Made by a program: the position numbers and the translations under genes
The notes under the pieces: model-generated
Seen by the model: the letters and a program-made list of their open reading frames with translations, nothing else
Database searches by the model: none
Told to the model about the DNA's origin: nothing
Assembly (NCBI RefSeq): GCF_013408525.1
Contig: NZ_JACBZM010000001.1
Span: forward strand, 2,108,001 to 2,172,000
Origin: Nocardioides aromaticivorans
Lineage (GTDB): Bacteria > Actinomycetota > Actinomycetes > Propionibacteriales > Nocardioidaceae
DNA length: 64,000 nucleotides
Direction of reading: 5' to 3'
Shown: piece by piece, positions 59,026 through 64,000 of the stretch
Layout of the letters: the number at the start of each line of letters is the position of its first letter
How positions within the stretch are numbered: the stretch's first letter is position 1

Positions 59026-59360
59026 CGTCACGGTCCCCTACGTGAGCGAGGGCGCGCGGTGCGATCACTTCCGGCCGGACTTCTGGTGTGTTCTTTCTAT
59101 TCTGCGGACCGAGAATGCAAGAGGTGTGTGGCACTTGGAAGGTCGCGGAAATCTGGGGGGACGCTGAGGGGCGTCGGTGACGGTGAGGTCGTCGGGTTCG
59201 GGCTGGCTGGGGTGGATGGGTCGGGCTGGGTTCTGGCTGGGCTGGTTCGGGGGTCGAGGTCGTCGGGTTCGGAAGTTTCTTGGCCGGTGGTGATCGCACG
59301 GGCACCGGGATTTGTCGTAGGTGACTGTCAGAGTCCATGTCGACACGGAGTGAGGACCGG
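59026..59360. promoter_or_regulatory. Divergent intergenic region ahead of traA; candidate oriT and operator
   Basis: No gene is supportable in these 335 bases between the leftward relaxase gene and the rightward 59,361 gene. Near the relaxase lies an AT-richer patch (59085-59120) with a weak TTGCAT/TAGAAA pair for leftward transcription, spaced 15 bases. GGGGGGACGCTGAGGGG (59155-59171) repeats the box cluster motif of the T4SS operon. AGGTCGTCGGGTTCGG occurs twice (near 59191 and 59258), among many GGCTGG repeats. Relaxase origins usually sit next to the relaxase gene, so oriT is expected here, but no nic site is identifiable. Confidence 0.55.
59155..59171 (+). repeat. Copy of the 17-bp GGGGGGACG-type box upstream of traA
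   Basis: GGGGGGACGCTGAGGGG is identical to the minus-strand sequence of the box pair near 33,467-33,483 in the T4SS control region. Only one full box is present, the second being degenerate (GGGGCGTC). Confidence 0.75.
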
Positions 59361-59756
59361 ATGAGTCAGCAGACGATCAAGCAGCAGGCGCGGCGTACGG
59401 CGCGGGAGATGGCCGAGAAGCGGCGCAAGGAGCGCGAGGAGCGCGAGCGCCGGGTGATCGACCTGGCCGAACAGGTCATGGTCGCGATCGGTCAGCGGGA
59501 CGCGGCGGTGGCCGAGACCGAGAAGCGCGCCGGTGAGGCGCTGCGGGAGTTGACCGAGGTCGAGGGCCTGTCCCTGGGCGAGGCCGTCGAGTGGTGTGGC
59601 GAGACGGTCACCGTGCGGGAGGCGACGCGGCTGCGGCGGCTCGCCAACGCGGACGGCGAGCCGAGCCGCGACGTACGCGACGACTCGGGCGACGACGGCG
59701 CGGCGCTGGCGTCGGCCGGGAGCGGGGGAGCGGGTGCCGGTTCGTCGGCTGGATGA
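59361..59756 (+). CDS. Hypothetical coiled-coil protein
   Basis: The 131-residue protein has a very charged helical first half (ARRTAREMAEKRRKEREERE) that is probably a coiled coil, a middle part with LTEVEGLSLGEAVEWCGETV, and a low-complexity Gly/Ser/Ala end. I chose ATG at 59361 with GGAGTGAGG upstream; ATG at 59337 is in frame without a ribosome site. It resembles small accessory proteins next to actinobacterial relaxase genes and could be a relaxase auxiliary factor; this is only positional inference. Confidence 0.6.
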   Translation: MSQQTIKQQARRTAREMAEKRRKEREERERRVIDLAEQVMVAIGQRDAAVAETEKRAGEALRELTEVEGLSLGEAVEWCGETVTVREATRLRRLANADGEPSRDVRDDSGDDGAALASAGSGGAGAGSSAG

Positions 59757-60261
59757 CGCCGGCCCCGCGGCGGTCGCGGCAGCGATCGCGGACCCGGCGG
59801 TGCTCACGCGCTACCGGGCGAAGGTCGCCACGGTGCCGGGCAGTGAGTGCCTGTGGTGGACCGGGGCGGTGGCCGGTCGCTCCGAGCGGGAGCGCACGGA
59901 CGGCGGTGGCCATGGCCGGTTCTGCTACGCGCCGGGGCGGGTGATCATCGCCCACCGGTTCGCGTACGCAGTCATGCACGGCGTTGACGCGCTCGCGGAG
60001 GCGCGGCTACTCGGGCACCGCTGCCACAACCCGCTGTGCCAGCGGATTGCACCGGACCACGTCGTGGTGTCGAGCGCGGCGCAGAACCGCCGTGAGTGGT
60101 CGGTGCAGCGGCGGCTGCCGTACAGCCCGCTGGCCGACCCGCGCGGCCCGCGTCGACGCGCGCGGGAACTGCGCGACCTGACGCGTGAGGATCCGCAGCT
60201 CGTAGCCGAGGACCTCGCTCGGCTCCAGGAGCTGCTGGGCGAGCAGCTGACCTTGTGGTGA
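59734..60261 (+). CDS. HNH endonuclease-like protein
   Basis: The 175-residue protein contains ECLWWTGA, IIAHRFAYAVMHG and LLGHRCHNPLCQRIAPDHVV followed by SSAAQNRRE. This is the H-C-NxxC-xxPxH-N layout of the HNH_3-type homing or phage-like endonucleases. Start is GTG at 59734 with GGGGGAG upstream, overlapping the previous gene by 23 bases in another frame. HNH nucleases of this size are often found in phages and mobile elements; target unknown. Confidence 0.72.
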   Translation: MPVRRLDDAGPAAVAAAIADPAVLTRYRAKVATVPGSECLWWTGAVAGRSERERTDGGGHGRFCYAPGRVIIAHRFAYAVMHGVDALAEARLLGHRCHNPLCQRIAPDHVVVSSAAQNRREWSVQRRLPYSPLADPRGPRRRARELRDLTREDPQLVAEDLARLQELLGEQLTLW

Positions 60262-60280
60262 CGCCCGCCCCAACACAGAA

Positions 60281-60313
60281 GGACGCCCGCAGCGATGAGC
60301 GCTGCGGGCGTCC
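60281..60313. terminator. Bidirectional terminator between convergent genes
   Basis: GGACGCCCGCAGC and GCTGCGGGCGTCC form a perfect 13-bp stem with a seven-base loop (GATGAGC), placed between the HNH gene stop (60,261) and the leftward gene ending at 60,330. Confidence 0.88.
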
Positions 60314-60329
60314 TTGCGGTCAGAGTGGG

Positions 60330-60704
60330 TCAGGCGGGTTCGCCGTCGAGGAGCCGACCGAGCGTCTCCCACAGGTCGAGGTAGCCGTCCGCGTCCTCGG
60401 GTGCCTGCTCGGCCCACCGGGCGTGAAGGTCCCGGATGCGGTCGAGCCGGTCCAGGCGGTCGGGCAGCGCGGTGCGGGCAGCGGCCATGAACTCCACGTC
60501 GGGCGCGTGCTCGGGAACCTCATCCCCGCGTGGGTACGTCTTGAACCCGAGCCGCTGCCATTGAGCACCGGCGTAGGCGACGAGGATGTTGTCCGGGATC
60601 AGGGCGTCGGCGGCGGTGGCGCGGATCTTGTCACCGGCAGGAATCCAGGGGCCGGGGGTCGCGAGGGCCTCCAGCGCACGCAGCGCGGCGTCGTCGTCGC
60701 TCAT
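60330..60704 (-). CDS. Hypothetical protein, phage-like
   Basis: The 124-residue acidic protein has ALEALATPGPWIPAGDKIRA at the start and DVEFMAAARTALPDRLDRLD followed by a short helical end. This general plan (a PGPW motif, then a D-x-x-F-M-A-A-A-R motif) recurs in actinophage and mobile-element proteins of unknown function. The stop of the upstream gene overlaps its ATG by four bases, so it is the last of a leftward series of small genes. Confidence 0.65.
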   Translation of the reverse strand: MSDDDAALRALEALATPGPWIPAGDKIRATAADALIPDNILVAYAGAQWQRLGFKTYPRGDEVPEHAPDVEFMAAARTALPDRLDRLDRIRDLHARWAEQAPEDADGYLDLWETLGRLLDGEPA

Positions 60705-60952
60705 GCTGGCTGGTCCTCCCGGGCGGTCGCGGCGGCGAGGTCGAGCCGCCCAGCGGCAGCGGTGGCCACGGCGGTGATCCGTGCGGCGAGCGCGCGCAAC
60801 TCGGCGGGCGTGCCCTGGATCGCCACCACGTCGTCCCCGGCCAACGTCAGGACCGGCTGGCGGTGCTCACCGGCTCCCACCCAATCCTCGCCGGGGGTGA
60901 ACACCTGGACGCTGGTCTCGCGGGCGGCCAGCCACTCGATGTGCGCGCTCAC
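60701..60952 (-). CDS. Hypothetical 83-residue protein
   Basis: Starts with GTG at 60952 (preceded by GAGGTGA) as VSAHIEWLAARETSVQVFTP, with a beta-rich middle and an alanine-rich helical end. No known motif is visible. It overlaps both neighbours by four bases, typical of a tight operon. Confidence 0.6.
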   Translation of the reverse strand: MSAHIEWLAARETSVQVFTPGEDWVGAGEHRQPVLTLAGDDVVAIQGTPAELRALAARITAVATAAAGRLDLAAATAREDQPA

Positions 60953-61254
60953 GGAGTCACCTCGGCGGGCGCGGTGCCGATGAGGCGGCGGAACGCCTGC
61001 ACGTCGGCCTCGAGGGAGAACAGGCGGCGGCGGTGCTGGTCGTTCTCCGTGCCGACCTCGGTCAGGACCTGGGCGAGGCCGTCGAGGAACGCCACGACGG
61101 CATCGGCGGTGACCGTCTCGCCCATCGCGGTCCACGGCTTCGGGACGCGGCTGCTGGCGGCGTACGGCATCGCCATCATGGCGGCGACGATGCGGCGCTG
61201 GTCGCGCTCGCTGATCACGGTGCCGGTCGGCTTCGGCTGGGTCTGCTCGGTCAT
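60949..61254 (-). CDS. Hypothetical 101-residue protein
   Basis: The protein begins MTEQTQPKPTGTVISERDQR and has a central helical segment (TADAVVAFLDGLAQVLTEVG) followed by NDQHRRRLFSLEADVQAFRR, suggestive of a short coiled coil. I do not recognise a family. Its ATG touches the upstream stop (TGATG), and its stop overlaps the next gene. Confidence 0.6.
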   Translation of the reverse strand: MTEQTQPKPTGTVISERDQRRIVAAMMAMPYAASSRVPKPWTAMGETVTADAVVAFLDGLAQVLTEVGTENDQHRRRLFSLEADVQAFRRLIGTAPAEVTP

Positions 61255-61490
61255 CACTGCTCCTGTTCGGTGGTGCGGGTGGCGTACTCGGCGTGCAGGG
61301 CGTCCAGCGCCGTGGCGACGCTGGACAGGGCCGCGTCCAGGTGGGCGCGGGCGGTCTCGGGGGTCCACCGGCGCACGTCGCGCAGCCGGTGCTCGATGAC
61401 GATCAGGTCGCAGGCCGTCTCGCTGAGGGTGTGCCGGTCCTTGGCGCTGCTCGCCGCGATGTCGGCGGGGGTGGCGGTCGGCTGGCTCAT
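61254..61490 (-). CDS. Hypothetical 78-residue protein
   Basis: A small helical protein starting MSQPTATPADIAASSAKDRH, with ALSSVATALDALHAEYATRT near its end. No motif is recognised. It overlaps the upstream gene by four bases. The series of short coupled genes between the DUF932 gene and the terminator at 60,281 probably forms one transcript. Confidence 0.58.
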   Translation of the reverse strand: MSQPTATPADIAASSAKDRHTLSETACDLIVIEHRLRDVRRWTPETARAHLDAALSSVATALDALHAEYATRTTEQEQ

Positions 61491-61783
61491 CGCAGGACGT
61501 CCTCGACCGCGCGGCGCTTGGCCTCGTCGAGCGTCGCGGTGCGCATCCCCCAGCGCTGGCCGTAGCCGCCGTCCACGTCGGCGTAGAAGCCCGGCGCGAG
61601 GTAGGTCGTGCAGTCGCCGGGCGTGATCCGGATCAGGTAGGTGCGCCCGTGCGCGTGGACGCTGGCGGTGTGCGCGGTCCAGCGCCCCGGCCATCGGTTG
61701 TCGGCGTCCACGGCGTGCCACTCGACCGCGGCGGCGTCGGTCGGGCTGTCGGTCTGCTCGCGGGTGGTGGTCGTGTCGGTCAT
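61487..61783 (-). CDS. Hypothetical 98-residue protein
   Basis: The protein is compact and beta-rich: HAHGRTYLIRITPGDCTTYL then YADVDGGYGQRWGMRTATLD and a short C-terminal helix. It has no signal peptide and no family I recognise. ATG at 61783 is preceded by GAAGGAGGAGCC, a strong ribosome site, so it is well expressed. It begins the cluster of overlapping small genes, 79 bases after the DUF932 gene. Confidence 0.65.
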   Translation of the reverse strand: MTDTTTTREQTDSPTDAAAVEWHAVDADNRWPGRWTAHTASVHAHGRTYLIRITPGDCTTYLAPGFYADVDGGYGQRWGMRTATLDEAKRRAVEDVLR

Positions 61784-61862
61784 GGCTCCTCCTTCGGTTG
61801 GGCCGGTGGCGGGCCGGACTCGGGGTCTCAGCCCGCCACCGGAGGACTTGCGGGACGGACGG

Positions 61863-62879
61863 TCAGGCGGGGGCCAGCGCGGTCCAGGCGCGGCGCTTGA
61901 TCCGGTCGGGGTCGTCGCTGGTGAGGACGCGGGTGGCGCGGGCGGTCTGCTCGTCGCCCCCGTGCTTCTTCGTGGTGCGGACCGGGGCGTAGTGGTCGGC
62001 GTATTCCGCGACGGCCTGGTAGCCGGCCCACGCGGTGTCGCGGATGCCGGCCTGCGTGTCGGCGTCCGCGAAGAGCCAGTGCAGCCGGGAGCGGCGACGG
62101 CGCTCGGTCTCGCGCACGCGCTTGGTGGCGCTGGCCTCGGCCTTGCCGAACGTGGCGTCGATCAGGGCGTCGAACGCGGCGTCGGTCATGGTCTGCTGGA
62201 TCAGCCGCTCGGCCTCGACCTGGAACGCGTCGACGTAGGCGAACGTCAGGCCGAGCGCGTCGCGGGCGGCCTGCACGGCGGCCTTGGCGTTGCGGGTGTG
62301 CCGGATCGAGAACGACGACTCGTGGTTGCGCAGGGCCGCGCTCTGGGTGTTCGCGCACACGACGCGGACCGGGGTCACGAGGATGCGGAACGCGCTGGAG
62401 CCGTCGTGGCTGTTGAGCGCGGCGATGTTCAGGTCGACGCGGTCGGTGCCGCCGACGGTGAGCGAGTCCGGCAGCTGCATGGTGATGAACACCTGCCGAC
62501 CGCCGCGCAGCGACCCGGCGGTGTCGAAGATCGCGCCGGACTCGTCGGCCAGCAGGTTCAGGAACTCGGCGTGGTCCTCGTTCTGCAGCGGCGTGTAGCC
62601 GCCGCCCACGACGCCGAGCGCCTCGGGCTCGCCGGTGAACGGGTTGGTGCGCACCGTGGCGAAGCCGGGGACCTCGATCGCGGTGACGCCGCCCTCGCTG
62701 ACCTCGGCGGTGGTGAGCGGCAACTTGCGGACGTCCCAGCCGCCCAGGTGACCGAGTCGCATGGCCTCTTCGGCGGTGAACGCGCGGTCGCGGACGGTGG
62801 TGCCCAGGCGGTGCCAGGCGTCCTTGCGGGCGAAGACGGCGGCGGCCTGCGTGCCGTGGGTCTCGATCTCGTGTGACAT
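61863..62879 (-). CDS. DUF932 (phage/plasmid-like, TIGR03299) protein
   Basis: The 338-residue protein carries the DUF932 pattern: HRLGTTVRDRAFTAEEAM, VGGGYTPLQNEDHAEFLNLL, ALRNHESSFSIRHTRNAKAA and the later AWAGYQAVAEYADHYAPV. The family is widespread on phages, plasmids and ICEs and its biochemical role is unknown; it is often near recombination or ParB genes, as here. Start ATG at 62879 follows GGGAGGACCCC. The dyad GAACTGAGTTC (62910-62920) and a TAGAAT -10-like box (62921-62926, minus strand) precede it. Confidence 0.88.
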   Translation of the reverse strand: MSHEIETHGTQAAAVFARKDAWHRLGTTVRDRAFTAEEAMRLGHLGGWDVRKLPLTTAEVSEGGVTAIEVPGFATVRTNPFTGEPEALGVVGGGYTPLQNEDHAEFLNLLADESGAIFDTAGSLRGGRQVFITMQLPDSLTVGGTDRVDLNIAALNSHDGSSAFRILVTPVRVVCANTQSAALRNHESSFSIRHTRNAKAAVQAARDALGLTFAYVDAFQVEAERLIQQTMTDAAFDALIDATFGKAEASATKRVRETERRRRSRLHWLFADADTQAGIRDTAWAGYQAVAEYADHYAPVRTTKKHGGDEQTARATRVLTSDDPDRIKRRAWTALAPA

Positions 62880-62909
62880 GTCGGGGTCCTCCCGGGTAGC
62901 GGATCAAAC

Positions 62910-62926
62910 GAACTGAGTTCATTCTA
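62910..62926 (-). promoter_or_regulatory. Candidate operator and -10 box of the DUF932 gene
   Basis: GAACTGAGTTC is an 11-base perfect dyad directly next to TAGAAT (read on the minus strand), about 30 to 45 bases upstream of the DUF932 start. A -35 box is not evident because the preceding terminator stem occupies that position. Confidence 0.35.
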
Positions 62927-62940
62927 TGGTTTCTATTCCA

Positions 62941-62976
62941 CTGAGGGCGGTTCTCCACAGGGAGAACCGCCCTCAG
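62941..62976. terminator. Strong terminator after the ParB-like gene
   Basis: CTGAGGGCGGTTCTCC and GGAGAACCGCCCTCAG form a perfect 16-bp stem with the loop ACAG. It lies 20 bases beyond the ParB-like stop and isolates that gene from the DUF932 operon. Confidence 0.9.
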
Positions 62977-62995
62977 GTGGGGGAGGGGTGACGGG

Positions 62996-64000
62996 TCAGG
63001 CGGCGCTGTCGCTGGCCTCGTCGTCGTTGTCGTCGTTGTCGTCGTTGTCGTCGGCGGCGTCGTCGGCGGCGTCGCTGGCGTCCTCGTCGGTGGTCGGCTG
63101 CTGCTCCTCGCCGAGCAGGATCCGCTCGACCTCGCTGGGCTGGTAGCCCCACTCCACGAGCGCGCCGAGCACGCGGGCGTCCCACGCGGTCGGGTTGCGC
63201 CACGAGTGCTTGCCGGTCGTCGCCTCCCACGCCGCCACGACCGCCGCGAGCGTGGTCATGGTCGCGGCCTTCGGCGTGCTCGCCTTGGTGATCTTGCGGC
63301 ACTCATCGTGGCCAGCGCCGTAGTAGCCGGTCGGCCGCTCGACCCCCAGCAGCGTGAAGAGCATCGGGTGGCGGTGGTCCATGGCCTTGCTCAGCGAGTG
63401 GTGTCCGGTGACGACGGCCTCGCAGATCAGGGCCTCGGCACCCTTCGGGGCGGTCTTGCGGGCCACGAACCCGGCCAGCCACTCGCGGCGCACCGTCTCC
63501 GCGCTCGCCCACGCCTTGTTGTTGGCGATCACGCGGCGGCGCTCCTGGCTCTGCTGCTCGCGCTGCGCCTCGGCCTCCTCCTCGTTCTCGCCCTCGTCGC
63601 TGCTGTCGGCGGTGCTGCTGCCGGAGCCGCCGCGACGACGCAGGCCGGAGGCGGCGAGGTCGGTCACGACCCAGACCGGCACGTACTGCTGGTAGGGCAC
63701 GGCGGGCTCGTAGTCCTCGCTCTCCTCGTCGCTGCCGTCCTCGTTCTCCTCGTCGTACTCGTCCTCGGGGTAGACCCACTCCTTGACGACCTGGACGCGA
63801 GCGCCGGGGACGTTGGGCCACTCCTCCTCGGCCAGCGGCTCGCCGTCCTCGGTGACCAGCCGCTCGATGCGCAGCACCTCGTCGGCCTGCTCGACCTCCT
63901 CGGCGGTCAGGACCGGCAGGCCCTCGGTCCGCAGGCGCTCGACCTCGGCGGCGTCGGCCTCGCGCTCGGCGGCCTCGTCGCGCAGCCGCTGGGCCTCGTG
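62996..64000 (-). CDS. ParB-like partition/nuclease family protein (N-terminal part outside window)
   Basis: The frame is open to the right edge, so only the C-terminal 334 residues are visible. The first visible part is a charged helix (QRLRDEAAEREADAAEVERL), followed by GLPVLTAEEVE, GEPLAEEEWPNVPGARVQVV and YVPVWVVTDLAASGLRRR. This is the C-terminal half of the ParB/RepB/Spo0J-like proteins carried by actinobacterial plasmids and ICEs. A lid of acidic repeats (DEYDEENEDGSDEESEDYEP) and an Asp/Asn-rich tail are added. The ParB nuclease/CTPase core would be beyond the window. It may stabilise the excised element. Confidence 0.7.
   Translation of the reverse strand, partial: HEAQRLRDEAAEREADAAEVERLRTEGLPVLTAEEVEQADEVLRIERLVTEDGEPLAEEEWPNVPGARVQVVKEWVYPEDEYDEENEDGSDEESEDYEPAVPYQQYVPVWVVTDLAASGLRRRGGSGSSTADSSDEGENEEEAEAQREQQSQERRRVIANNKAWASAETVRREWLAGFVARKTAPKGAEALICEAVVTGHHSLSKAMDHRHPMLFTLLGVERPTGYYGAGHDECRKITKASTPKAATMTTLAAVVAAWEATTGKHSWRNPTAWDARVLGALVEWGYQPSEVERILLGEEQQPTTDEDASDAADDAADDNDDNDDNDDEASDSAA

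Noticed and set aside
56527..59364. A 945-codon frame on the plus strand opposite the relaxase gene.
   Set aside because: It mirrors a strongly supported coding strand with MobF and helicase motifs; the translation is Gly/Arg/Val-rich without domains.
61641..62876. A 411-codon plus-strand frame across the DUF932 gene.
   Set aside because: The opposite strand encodes the DUF932 pattern with a strong ribosome site; the plus frame lacks motifs.
17999..64000. Search for the right attachment site inside the window.
   Set aside because: I found no second copy of the tRNA-Leu 3' end such as GGTTCAACTCCCCC; the element is still coding at the right edge, so attR is likely outside.

Overview
The window is high-GC actinobacterial DNA, and its gene order and repeats fit the Nocardioides group (Nocardioidaceae, Propionibacteriales); that placement is inferred from gene content, without any database search. 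It has two parts: about 17.9 kb of conserved chromosome close to the replication origin, then the left end and most of a large integrative conjugative element (ICE) that starts at a tRNA-Leu gene and runs off the right edge.

Chromosomal part (1-17,998). A fatty-acid-hydroxylase-like gene and a FadR-type regulator are read leftwards, with a textbook FadR-type operator (TGGT-N3-ACCA) next to the divergent SURF1-like gene. A DUF3817 membrane protein, a DLW-39 family mini-protein, a cyclophilin-type PPIase and a zinc-finger rhomboid protease follow. A complete vanHAX cluster (D-lactate dehydrogenase, D-Ala-D-Lac ligase, D,D-dipeptidase), with no vanRS beside it in this window, sits between the rhomboid gene and crgA. 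Next come a DUF881 gene and the cell-wall/division signalling operon fhaA-fhaB-pstP-rodA-pbpA-pknA-pknB, transcribed leftwards with mostly overlapping genes. A triple 36-bp repeat lies between rodA and pbpA.

ICE part (about 17,970 to beyond 64,000). A tyrosine integrase follows tRNA-Leu(CAG). Two small leftward helix-turn-helix/excisionase genes and a divergent double-HTH regulator come next. The first transfer operon (21,014-33,095) encodes a Tad-type pilus machine: SAF/CpaB-like, CpaE-like, TadA, TadB, TadC, Flp-like pilin, two TadE-like pseudopilins and a TadG-like protein. It also encodes a LysM-plus-activator-domain membrane protein, a lipoprotein and exported proteins. A second operon (33,574-48,828) encodes a type IV secretion system: ParA-like P-loop protein, small membrane protein, two VirB8-like proteins, a VirB6-like channel protein, SCO6880-type protein, VirB4-like ATPase, a giant secreted wall hydrolase fused to two endonuclease/exonuclease/phosphatase domains, a split coupling protein and a DUF4913-like protein. 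A lower-GC cargo pair (49,005-52,882) encodes an N6-adenine methylase-type protein and a PD-(D/E)XK-like nuclease. A 1,979-residue relaxase-helicase-primase fusion follows. The last section holds an HNH protein, small unknown genes, a DUF932 gene and the C-terminal part of a ParB-like protein cut by the window edge.

How the parts would work together (inference): integrase and excisionase control insertion at tRNA-Leu. The relaxase nicks oriT, probably in the 59,026-59,360 intergenic region. The split coupling protein delivers DNA to the VirB4/VirB6/VirB8-like channel while the Tad pilus brings cells together, and the EEP-transglycosylase-M23 protein opens the wall. A 17-bp motif built on GGGGGGACG is shared by the intergenic regions ahead of the T4SS operon and ahead of the relaxase gene, suggesting one regulator for both.
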